Shown: piece by piece, positions 1-5,637 of the stretch
Layout: every line of letters begins with the position of its first letter
Position numbering within the stretch: position 1 is the stretch's first letter
Origin: Gallionellaceae bacterium
GTDB lineage: Bacteria > Pseudomonadota > Gammaproteobacteria > Burkholderiales > Gallionellaceae
Assembly (NCBI GenBank): GCA_031277195.1
Contig: JAITMU010000056.1
Span: forward strand, 1 to 11,723
Length of the DNA: 11,723 nucleotides
Direction of reading: 5' to 3'
The notes under the pieces: generated by a model
The model's input: only the letters and a program-made list of their open reading frames with translations
Databases searched by the model: none
What the model was told of the DNA's origin: nothing
Program-made: the position numbers and the translations under genes

Positions 1-158
1 AAGCCCAGCAACCAATCGTTCCGGTGCGGATTGCAGCACAACATGCCGCCGCACTGCGACGCCTGTTCCAGCACCACCGGCTCATGGCCGGAGTTATCCA
101 GCCACAACGCGCATGACATGCCGGCAGACCCTGCGCCGATGATGACGATGTTACTCAC
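1..158 (-). CDS. FAD/NAD(P)-dependent oxidoreductase, N-terminal fragment
   Basis: Only the first 52 codons are in the window; the gene continues past the left edge. The translation from a GTG start begins with a Rossmann beta strand (SNIVII), followed by the dinucleotide-binding motif GAGSAG at residues 8-13. A second beta strand (PVVLE) ends in Glu31, the residue that in this fold usually contacts the FAD ribose. It is followed by CGGML, as in thioredoxin-reductase-like and related flavoprotein oxidoreductases. The GTG start is chosen because the Rossmann strand begins directly after it and an AGGAAA ribosome site (163-168) lies 4 bases upstream. The gene is divergent from midA. The substrate cannot be told from this fragment. 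Family assignment (two-dinucleotide-binding-domain flavoprotein) is fairly sure; the exact function is unknown. Confidence 0.75.
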   Translation of the reverse strand, partial: MSNIVIIGAGSAGMSCALWLDNSGHEPVVLEQASQCGGMLCCNPHRNDWLLG

Positions 159-267
159 CGGCTTTCCTGCGCCAGCATATCGCCGCGCCAACACGTTTCG
201 CCCCTCCAGTCACCAGCGCTGTTTTGCCTTGCATTCCGCTCTCCACTACACTCTTGCGTTCGTAAAT

Positions 268-273
268 TATACT
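268..273 (+). promoter_or_regulatory. Candidate -10 box of midA (possible leaderless transcript)
   Basis: TATACT matches the sigma-70 -10 consensus in five of six positions and ends only 5 bases before the midA ATG. No Shine-Dalgarno sequence is present before that ATG. If the box is used, transcription would start at or within a base or two of the start codon and give a leaderless mRNA. No good -35 hexamer is visible at the usual distance, so the call is tentative. Confidence 0.35.
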
Positions 274-278
274 CGACC

Positions 279-1526
279 ATGCAACCTTCTCTTCCCGCAC
301 CCAGCCCCGAAGCCCGCGCCCACAGCGAGCGCCTGTCCGCCTTCATCCGCGACGACATCGCCGCGCACGGCGGCTGGATTCCTTTTTCCCGCTTCATGGA
401 ACTGGCGCTGTACGCGCCCGGCTTGGGCTACTACGCCGCTGGCGCGCGCAAATTCGGCGAGGCGGGCGATTTCATCACCGCGCCGGAATTGTCGCCCCTG
501 TTTGGTCGCACCCTGGCGCGGCAAGTCGCCGAAATCATGGCAGAGAGCGCGCCGCGCATTCTTGAATTGGGCGCAGGCAGCGGCAAACTGGCGGTGGATT
601 TGCTGGGCGAACTGGAACGCTTGGACGCGTTGCCGGAGCGGTATTCGATACTGGAAGTTAGCGCTGACTTGCGCGAACGGCAGCAAAAATTAGTGCGTGA
701 GAAGCTGCCGCATGTGTTTGAGCAAGTGGAATGGCTGAATGCCTTGCCGGAGAAAATCGAGGGCGCGGTGATCGGAAATGAGGTGCTGGATGCGTTGCCG
801 GTGGAGGTGGTGCAGTGGCTCCCCTCTCCCCTTGTGAGAGAGGGGCGGGGGAGAGGGGATGCGCCTCACCTTTCCTCTCGCCCCCTCTCCCCTACCCCTC
901 TCCCACGAGGGGAGAGGGGAAATATCATCCTGCAACGAGGTGTCACAACTCAAAACGATGGTTTCGTCTGGCAAGACCGCCCCGCAGAAAACGCCCTGCT
1001 CGACGCCGCGCGACAACTTGATCTCAGCGGCGACTACCTCAGCGAAATCTCCCTGGCCACCCGCGGCCTCATCCGCACGCTTTGCGAGCGCCTGCATCGC
1101 GGCGTTCTCTTGTTCATCGACTACGGCTTCGGCGCGCGCGAGTATTACCACCCGCAGCGCGACCAGGGCACGCTGATGTGCCACTATCGCCACCGCGCCC
1201 ACGCCGATCCGTTTTTTCTGCCCGGTTTGCAGGACATCACCGCTCACGTCGATTTCACCGCCGTTCATGATTCCGCCATCGCCAGCGGCGCGCATTTGCT
1301 CGGCTACACCTCGCAGGCGCACTTCCTCATCAACTGCGGCATCGGCGATTTCCTCACGGCCAGCGATCCGGAAAATCTGCGCGCGCATTTGCCACTGTCC
1401 GCGCAATTGCAAAAGCTCACCAGTCCGGCGGAGATGGGCGAGTTGTTCAAGGTCATCGCATTGGGCAAAGGCATCGAAACCCCGCTGCTCGGCTTTATGC
1501 GCGGCGACTTGTCGCGGCTGTTGTGA
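279..1526 (+). CDS. midA: MidA-family SAM-dependent methyltransferase, with in-frame repeat insertion
   Basis: This is a class I SAM-dependent methyltransferase of the DUF185/MidA family (COG1565). Its mitochondrial relative NDUFAF7 methylates an arginine of a complex I subunit; the bacterial substrate is generally unproven. Visible family features are GGWIPFSRFMELALYAPGLG (residues 31-50), the SAM-binding glycine loop LELGAGSGKL (95-104) and GNEVLDALPVEV (166-177). The C-terminal FKVIALGK stretch is also typical. The protein is 415 residues, but residues 181-214 are a low-complexity Pro/Arg/Gly segment encoded by a 99-bp palindromic repeat. Without it the length is about 381, normal for the family. 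The reading frame is open on both sides and the conserved blocks continue after the insert, so the gene may still be functional. The ATG at 279 is the only plausible start and has no Shine-Dalgarno site. The gene is convergent with the lipoprotein gene. Confidence 0.88.
   Translation: MQPSLPAPSPEARAHSERLSAFIRDDIAAHGGWIPFSRFMELALYAPGLGYYAAGARKFGEAGDFITAPELSPLFGRTLARQVAEIMAESAPRILELGAGSGKLAVDLLGELERLDALPERYSILEVSADLRERQQKLVREKLPHVFEQVEWLNALPEKIEGAVIGNEVLDALPVEVVQWLPSPLVREGRGRGDAPHLSSRPLSPTPLPRGERGNIILQRGVTTQNDGFVWQDRPAENALLDAARQLDLSGDYLSEISLATRGLIRTLCERLHRGVLLFIDYGFGAREYYHPQRDQGTLMCHYRHRAHADPFFLPGLQDITAHVDFTAVHDSAIASGAHLLGYTSQAHFLINCGIGDFLTASDPENLRAHLPLSAQLQKLTSPAEMGELFKVIALGKGIETPLLGFMRGDLSRLL
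821..919. repeat. 99-bp GC-rich palindromic repeat element inside midA
   Basis: Two 38-base arms (821-858 and 882-919) are inverted repeats of each other with 34 of 38 positions identical, separated by 23 bases. Each arm can itself fold, because CCCCTCTCCCC at its outer end faces GGGGAGAGGGG or similar further in. The element is a multiple of three bases and has no stop in the host frame. It encodes strings such as LSPTPLPRGERG, which I recall as common translated signatures of intergenic palindromic repeats in proteobacteria (recall, not a search result). An element of the same length and layout lies at 8260-8358. Confidence 0.85.
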
Positions 1527-1549
1527 TGACATGAAAAAACGCGCCCACC

Positions 1550-1579
1550 CCGCCTTTCCCCGTGAACGAAGAAAGGCGG
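1550..1579. repeat. Hairpin downstream of midA
   Basis: CCGCCTTTC (1550-1558) and GAAAGGCGG (1571-1579) form a perfect 9-bp stem with a 12-base loop, starting 23 bases after the midA stop. There is no T-tract immediately after it, so it is not a classical intrinsic terminator. It resembles one arm of the GC-rich elements at 821-919 and 8260-8358 and may be a decayed copy. It lies in the convergent midA/lipoprotein spacer. Confidence 0.5.
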
Positions 1580-1600
1580 CGATGAGCGCCTTGTTGAATA

Positions 1601-1633
1601 TCTGATTCCTCCCCGCTTACGGGAAAGATCAGA
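1601..1633. terminator. Candidate bidirectional hairpin between midA and the lipoprotein gene
   Basis: TCTGAT (1601-1606) pairs with ATCAGA (1628-1633). Inside it CCCG pairs with CGGG across the loop CTTA, giving an interrupted stem. The structure is 8 bases past the stop of the minus-strand lipoprotein gene and about 75 bases past the midA stop. Its position between convergent genes suggests a terminator or mRNA-end structure, but a U-tract is lacking on either strand. Confidence 0.3.
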
Positions 1634-1641
1634 ATTGCCTG

Positions 1642-2223
1642 CTACTGTCCTCCGCAGTCCGTCCGCGTCAGCGTCACCCGACGGTTCTGCGCGCGGCCTT
1701 CCGCCGTGGAATTATCCGCGACCGGCTCCGCATACCCCTTGCCCGACACCTTGATGCTGCTGCGCGTCGCGCCACGCGCCACCAGATAATCCACCGCCGC
1801 CTGCGCGCGGCGCAGCGACAGCTTCAAGTTGTATTCCTGGCTGCCGATGCTGTCCGTGTGACCCGCCACCTCGCCGCTGACAAACTGCGGGCCGCCCACT
1901 TGCGCGATCAATGCGTCCAGCTTGTTCCGGTCTTCCTCCGTCAATTCCGCCTTGTTGAACGCAAACTGCAACTGCGCGCTGGCCTTGCAGGAACAGCCCG
2001 TTGCATCCACCGGCGTGCCGCGCGGAGTGTTCGGGCATTGGTCGGTGTCGTCGAACACGCCGTCGCCGTCACTGTCCACCGGCTGCGGCTGCGCTTCCAC
2101 AACGACAACCGGCGCGGGCGCTTGTTTCGGCCCGTTGACTTCCACCCAACCGTAGTTCGTCGTAGTGGTGCACGCGCCGAGCGCCAGCGCGGTGCAGATT
2201 GCGAATAATTTACCGTATGTCAT
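1642..2223 (-). CDS. OmpA-family peptidoglycan-binding lipoprotein with thrombospondin type 3-like repeat
   Basis: The product is a predicted outer-membrane lipoprotein of 193 residues. A hydrophobic signal peptide ends in the lipobox LGAC with Cys18 as the lipidated residue. A Thr- and Pro-rich linker follows. Residues about 50-77 carry DSDGDGVFDDTDQCP, an acidic calcium-binding-type repeat of the thrombospondin type 3 family, common just before OmpA domains. Residues about 84-190 form the OmpA C-terminal domain. They include GHTDSIGSQEYNLKLSLRRA, with the Asp and downstream Arg (NRRV) that bind diaminopimelate in the family, so a role in tethering the outer membrane to peptidoglycan is inferred. 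A GGGA ribosome site lies 6 bases before the ATG. It is downstream of the IalB-family gene on the same strand, with a strong palindrome between them. It is not clearly Pal, because of the extra repeat and the absence of tol genes. Confidence 0.9.
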   Translation of the reverse strand: MTYGKLFAICTALALGACTTTTNYGWVEVNGPKQAPAPVVVVEAQPQPVDSDGDGVFDDTDQCPNTPRGTPVDATGCSCKASAQLQFAFNKAELTEEDRNKLDALIAQVGGPQFVSGEVAGHTDSIGSQEYNLKLSLRRAQAAVDYLVARGATRSSIKVSGKGYAEPVADNSTAEGRAQNRRVTLTRTDCGGQ

Positions 2224-2280
2224 CTTGATTCCCGTTTGAATTTATCGTGTGGGGCTCGGCGTCCCCTCAATTCCAATCAC

Positions 2281-2321
2281 TTTTTCCCCTGTTTCTCTCG
2301 CGAGAGAAACAAAAGGAAAAA
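2281..2321. repeat. Perfect 20-bp palindrome within a longer dyad, upstream of the lipoprotein gene
   Basis: GTTTCTCTCGCGAGAGAAAC (2291-2310) is a perfect palindrome with no loop. It is flanked by TTTTTCC (2281-2287) and GGAAAAA (2315-2321), which pair further out across a small internal loop. It lies 58 bases upstream of the lipoprotein ATG and 45 bases after the ialB stop. It could be an operator for a dimeric regulator, or as RNA a long hairpin ending the ialB message. The sequence alone does not decide between these. Confidence 0.6.
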
Positions 2322-2365
2322 ACAGGCGAAACTATAACATTAAAAACTGATATACGTCGCGAACC

Positions 2366-2869
2366 TTACTTCAGAAACGCCTCTGCCGCCGCCAGCGCTT
2401 CCGTGAATCCTTTGAGGGAAATGGCAAAAACGACATTTTTGCCCGTATCCGCCGCTATTGCGTGCAGATGCAGGGTTTTGCCCTGTTTCAAATGTGCGAC
2501 GTTCTCGGCGTCGATTTTTATATCAACGATGCAGCCGAGCGGCATGGCCGTGCGAAAACCACGAGGCGGCGCCTGGAGACCTTCATCAATCTGCAAAACC
2601 ACGCCCCGCTGAAACAGCAATCCGAACGGCAACACCAGCACGCCGGTGACACCGCCCGCTTCGGGGCGCAATTCGGCGCGCAGCAGGCGTTGGCGCTTGT
2701 CGTTCTCGTTATAGGTCTGCTCCTGCACAATCGCGCAGACTTTTTCCGTTGCATCGCCATTGGCGCGGGTTGTGCCAAGCACCACCCAGTCGCCGTGGGC
2801 TTCCTGCAAGCGACCCGCGTCTTTCGTCTGATTGGTCGTCGGCTTATTGGCCGCTTTCTTGTCTCCCAT
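2366..2869 (-). CDS. Invasion-associated locus B (IalB) family protein, no visible signal peptide
   Basis: The 167-residue product matches the IalB family pattern: HGDWVV near the N-terminus, KRQRLLRAEL, LVLPFGLLFQRGVVLQID, MPLGCIVDIKID and a closing SLKGFTEAL. IalB proteins are normally exported periplasmic proteins; their molecular role is poorly defined. Here the N-terminus MGDKKAANKPTTNQTKDAG is hydrophilic and shows no signal peptide. Only two cysteines remain (in KVCAIVQ and PLGCIV), whereas the family often has four. The ATG at 2869 is preferred because AAAGGA (2878-2883) is 8 bases upstream. An in-frame TTG at 2902 lacks such a site, and the extra residues are not signal-like either. 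The gene lies upstream of the OmpA-like lipoprotein gene on the same strand, which is compatible with an envelope role, but location is uncertain without an export signal. Confidence 0.8.
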   Translation of the reverse strand: MGDKKAANKPTTNQTKDAGRLQEAHGDWVVLGTTRANGDATEKVCAIVQEQTYNENDKRQRLLRAELRPEAGGVTGVLVLPFGLLFQRGVVLQIDEGLQAPPRGFRTAMPLGCIVDIKIDAENVAHLKQGKTLHLHAIAADTGKNVVFAISLKGFTEALAAAEAFLK

Positions 2870-2908
2870 TGCAACAGTCCTTTCAAAAGTAATATGCGTC
2901 AAAGGCGA

Positions 2909-2914
2909 AGTATA
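2909..2914 (-). promoter_or_regulatory. Candidate -10 box of the IalB-family gene
   Basis: On the minus strand this reads TATACT, five of six matches to the sigma-70 -10 box. It lies 39 bases upstream of the ATG at 2869, leaving room for the AAAGGA ribosome site in the leader. No convincing -35 hexamer is seen at 16-18 bases, so the promoter is only a candidate. Confidence 0.3.
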
Positions 2915-3001
2915 GCCGTGAGAATACGCAATGCGCCATAACGAGCAAGCGGGATCGTGTCCTGGTTTGAAATTTTTGACGAGCGCCCTTGTCGCCTCCC
3001 G

Positions 3002-3031
3002 CCGTCATTCCAGCGTTCGCTGGAATGACGG
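3002..3031. repeat. Short perfect inverted repeat (GTCATTCCAGC type)
   Basis: CCGTCATTCCAGCG (3002-3015) and CGCTGGAATGACGG (3018-3031) are perfect 14-bp inverted arms around a TT loop. The same core forms the ends of a 100-bp element at 5481-5580, so this is a member of a dispersed repeat family. Repeats of this general wording are common in many proteobacterial genomes (recall). It lies in the divergent spacer between the IalB-family gene and the unknown gene at 3099. Confidence 0.8.
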
Positions 3032-3098
3032 GGATGACGACGGAACAGGTCGGATCGTTTACAATTTCCCTCCGCTGTTTCCGGCTATCAGGTAAATC

Positions 3099-3581
3099 AT
3101 GGCTTCCACCCCCACCTCCGCAATCGTTTCCATCCAGAAAGTCGAGGCCGCGCCGCGACCGGCAGCAGCGGCGCGCGACAACAATGCGCTCACGCTGGAT
3201 CTCGATGAACGCGCGGTGCTTTATCCGGCGGGCAAGGGCATTACGCGCATTACCTTGTCGCCCGAACGGGGCGGCATCGCCTTCGACGCTGCGTTTGCGT
3301 TCAACGAGAGCCGCACGCCGCCGCGCATTCTGTGGTTGTCGCTGGATGACGCCCGTGTTTTCGGGCGCAGTCTGGTGGATAGCGTCTATCAGGCGCGGCC
3401 GCAGAATGCGATCACGGAGTCGATGCGAATTGGCATCACGGTGCACACCAACGGCTTTCACATCGACATCGCAGGCGAGGATCATCCGGTTGAATTATTC
3501 GTCGGGCTGAATTCCATCTGGCGTTTTGCCTTGCTGATCTTGCGCGCGGTGGATCGGCTGTCGCCGGTTGAGGCGCATTAA
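3099..3581 (+). CDS. Hypothetical protein, 160 residues, family not recognised
   Basis: I do not recognise this protein. It begins with an Ala/Pro-rich, probably flexible stretch (residues 1-28). A mixed-strand domain follows, with TLDLDERAVLYP (32-43), RITLSPERGGIAFD (50-63) and RILWLSLDDARVFG (76-89). The C-terminal helix IWRFALLILRAVDRL is amphipathic to hydrophobic. No signal peptide, zinc motif or nucleotide-binding motif is visible, so it is probably cytosolic. The start ATG has a weak AGGT site (3090-3093) 5 bases upstream. Codon use and GC content look like the neighbouring genes, and the continuous frame with protein-like composition supports a real gene. Its stop overlaps the stop of the converging TPR/glycosyltransferase gene. 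Confidence 0.65.
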   Translation: MASTPTSAIVSIQKVEAAPRPAAAARDNNALTLDLDERAVLYPAGKGITRITLSPERGGIAFDAAFAFNESRTPPRILWLSLDDARVFGRSLVDSVYQARPQNAITESMRIGITVHTNGFHIDIAGEDHPVELFVGLNSIWRFALLILRAVDRLSPVEAH

Positions 3582-5410
3582 GCCTGCTTGCGGTTTTTCC
3601 ACATCTCGCGGTAAGCCTGCTCCAGTCCGGCGACAAACGCGGGCGTGTCAAACAACGGGGATTTTTCGACGTTTTGTAATTGCTTGCGTAGCTGCTCGCG
3701 CGCGGAGGCGGACTGCACGAGCTGATCCAGTTTGTCCTCGTAGTCCTGAAAATTTTCCGTGACCAGTTCCGGCACGCCTGCCGCTTCGAGCAAACTCGCC
3801 GAAACGCGGGAGGCGAAGGAGCGGCCTTTCAGGGCAAGCAGCGGACAGCCCGCGCGCAGGGCATCGCTGCCGGTCGTGTGCGAGCCGTAGGGGAAACAAT
3901 CCACCGCCAGATCCGCCACCTGGTAGCGCGCGATATGCTCAGACCGGCTCAACTTGCCCGCATGGGTCAGACGGGTGAGCGGCACGCCACAACGCTCCGC
4001 TTCGACGGCCAGATTACGGAAGATGGCGTCGCTTTCGGCAAACAGCCAGAGGTGCGCTTGCGAATGGCGTTTCAACACGCGCATCCAGATGTCGAATATC
4101 TCCGGGCTGATTTTATGCACGGCGTTGAACGCGGCGACGACCACGGCGTTTTCCGGCAGCCCGTATTCACGACGGGATCGCGGTTCCGTCGCAGTGAGTT
4201 TGCGATCATTCGGCTGGTAGCAGGGATGCAACCGCACCACTTGTTCGTCGTAAAACGCTTCGCAACCGGACGGCGTGACCACCGGATCGCCGATGATGTA
4301 ATCCACTTTGTCGATGCCCAGCGTGCCCGGATACCCCAACCAGCTAACGACGACAGGCGCGGGTCGGGCATACGGAATCGCCATCCGGGAAAACGCGGTG
4401 TAGCCCTTGAGATCAACCAGAATGTCGAGACCGAGTTGCGCAATCTGCTCGACCGCATCCTTGTCAGATATGCCGTAGTAGTCGATGAATTTATCCCCGG
4501 CGCGTTCAATGCGTTCGCGCGCAGGCGAAGGCTCGGGCTTGCCGTAGGAGAGCAGGTAAATTTCAAACTGCGATCGGTCGTGCAGCTCGAAGGCTTCCAC
4601 GACCAACTGCACCGTCGCGTGATCGTGAAAATCGCATGACCAATATCCAATCCGCAGCTTGTCAGCGTCCGGGGCGCGCGTCGGGCTGGCTGCGTCATAA
4701 ACGGCAATCGTGCGCGCCTGCTGGCGAGCAAGCTGCAAATGCCAGGCGGGATCGTCTTCGTAAGTCAGCGCGTGAAACGTCTCGAAACGACGCGCGCGCG
4801 CGTAAGCGGATTTCACCTTGGGCAAATCGAACGCTTCCCGAAATTGCGTCAACAACCCTGCGCTGCGCAACTGGTTGAGCAGCACGAGATAGGCGTCCGG
4901 ATTGTCCGGCGCGAGCTTCAGCCGCCGCCGCGTGATTTCGATTGCGCCTTCGTAATTTTTGAGCTTCGCATAAATCGCGGACAGGTTGGTGAGCGCGTCC
5001 GCATGATTCGGCTCTTTGCTCAAAACCTTTTGCAGATGGGCAACGGATTCCTCATTCCGCCCGCGATCCATCAGCGCGGCGGCGATGTTGTTCTGAATCG
5101 ACACGTCATCGGGCGCAAGACGCTCGGCTTCCTTGAGGTCGGCCAGCGCGTTGTCATACTGCTTGCCCGCATGGCGGACATACGCGCGATAACCGTACAA
5201 AAACGGCAGATTGAATCGGGTGATCGCCTCGCTCAGCGCCTGCTCCGCCCGCCCGAGATCGCCTGCGACAACATGCACGCCCGCGAGATCCGTCCAGTGC
5301 GACGGCTTGTCCTCCGCCGACCGCAACGCAGATTGAGCAAGCGAACGCGCTTGATTGAAAAGTTTGTTGCGAAGCGCGGTTTTGATTTTTTCGGATCGGA
5401 TCCAGAGCAT
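3578..5410 (-). CDS. TPR-containing SPINDLY/OGT-family O-linked N-acetylglucosamine transferase
   Basis: The 610-residue protein has an N-terminal half of tetratricopeptide repeats (about residues 1-190, for example ADALTNLSAIYAKLKNYEGA) and a C-terminal glycosyltransferase family 41 domain (about 250-600). OGT-type landmarks are GYWSCDFHDHAT (255-266), ILVDLKGYT, VVSWLGYPGTLGIDKVDYI and FNAVHKISPEIFDIW. In the last, Lys433 corresponds to the nucleotide-sugar-contacting lysine of OGT. The VDCFPYGSHTTGSDAL block (503-518) and SRVSASLLEAAG follow. The family transfers GlcNAc, or fucose in plant SPINDLY, to Ser/Thr of proteins; bacterial members often have unknown targets, some being flagellins or adhesins. 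It is presumably cytoplasmic, as no signal or membrane segment is seen. The ATG at 5410 has no ribosome site, but a stop upstream in frame leaves no better start. It lies beyond the fba terminator, so it is a separate unit. Confidence 0.9.
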   Translation of the reverse strand: MLWIRSEKIKTALRNKLFNQARSLAQSALRSAEDKPSHWTDLAGVHVVAGDLGRAEQALSEAITRFNLPFLYGYRAYVRHAGKQYDNALADLKEAERLAPDDVSIQNNIAAALMDRGRNEESVAHLQKVLSKEPNHADALTNLSAIYAKLKNYEGAIEITRRRLKLAPDNPDAYLVLLNQLRSAGLLTQFREAFDLPKVKSAYARARRFETFHALTYEDDPAWHLQLARQQARTIAVYDAASPTRAPDADKLRIGYWSCDFHDHATVQLVVEAFELHDRSQFEIYLLSYGKPEPSPARERIERAGDKFIDYYGISDKDAVEQIAQLGLDILVDLKGYTAFSRMAIPYARPAPVVVSWLGYPGTLGIDKVDYIIGDPVVTPSGCEAFYDEQVVRLHPCYQPNDRKLTATEPRSRREYGLPENAVVVAAFNAVHKISPEIFDIWMRVLKRHSQAHLWLFAESDAIFRNLAVEAERCGVPLTRLTHAGKLSRSEHIARYQVADLAVDCFPYGSHTTGSDALRAGCPLLALKGRSFASRVSASLLEAAGVPELVTENFQDYEDKLDQLVQSASAREQLRKQLQNVEKSPLFDTPAFVAGLEQAYREMWKNRKQA

Positions 5411-5480
5411 GGGGTGAACTTTAACATTTTCGGGGTGTGCTGTTGCTTGGGGTTCGCCACGTTACCCCAATCTGCGCAAT

Positions 5481-5580
5481 CTCCGTCATTCCAGCGTAGC
5501 CGGACGATAAAGCAAGGTTTTGTCCGCTGCGCGGGTTATTTATTTCTGGCTGGATTCCAGCTTGCGCTGGAATGACGGAG
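5481..5580. repeat. 100-bp element with 16-bp perfect terminal inverted repeats
   Basis: CTCCGTCATTCCAGCG (5481-5496) and CGCTGGAATGACGGAG (5565-5580) are perfect inverted termini. Inside, CGGAC and GTCCG can pair, and ATTCCAGC (5554-5561) pairs with GCTGGAAT (5566-5573) around a 4-base loop. The core matches the short repeat at 3002-3031. The size and structure fit a non-coding miniature repeat of the MITE or REP-pair kind. No target-site duplication is obvious. It lies between the OGT gene start and the fba terminator. Confidence 0.8.
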
Positions 5581-5583
5581 ATC

Positions 5584-5613
5584 AAAAAAAAGCGACCCGA
5601 AGGCCGCTTTTTT
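5584..5613 (-). terminator. Rho-independent terminator of the tkt-gap-pgk-pyk-fba operon
   Basis: Read on the minus strand, an A-run is followed by the stem GCGGCC-TTCG-GGTCGC and then eight Ts. The UUCG tetraloop is a very stable loop. The one non-Watson-Crick position is a G-U pair in the minus-strand RNA but an A-C clash in the plus-strand RNA, so the structure favours termination of minus-strand transcripts. It begins 24 bases after the fba stop codon. Confidence 0.9.
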
Positions 5614-5637
5614 ATTTCCGCGCTTGCAACGCAAGTC

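Noticed and set aside
821..919. Frameshift or pseudogene in midA
   Set aside because: The inserted element is a multiple of three with no stop, and conserved MidA sequence continues in the same frame on both sides.
690..1532. Long open frame on the minus strand opposite midA
   Set aside because: It lies wholly within midA, has no family motifs, and its composition (many Ala, Gln, Arg) is that of an antisense shadow in GC-rich DNA.
1531..1605. 24-codon open frame after midA starting MKKRAH
   Set aside because: It reads through the hairpin region, has no ribosome site and looks like translated repeat rather than a peptide gene.
2870..2902. In-frame TTG as an earlier start of the IalB-family gene
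   Set aside because: No ribosome site precedes it, and the added residues neither form a signal peptide nor match the family.
5481..5580. CRISPR-like repeat
   Set aside because: There are only two inverted copies of the core here, with no regularly spaced direct repeats and no cas genes in the window.
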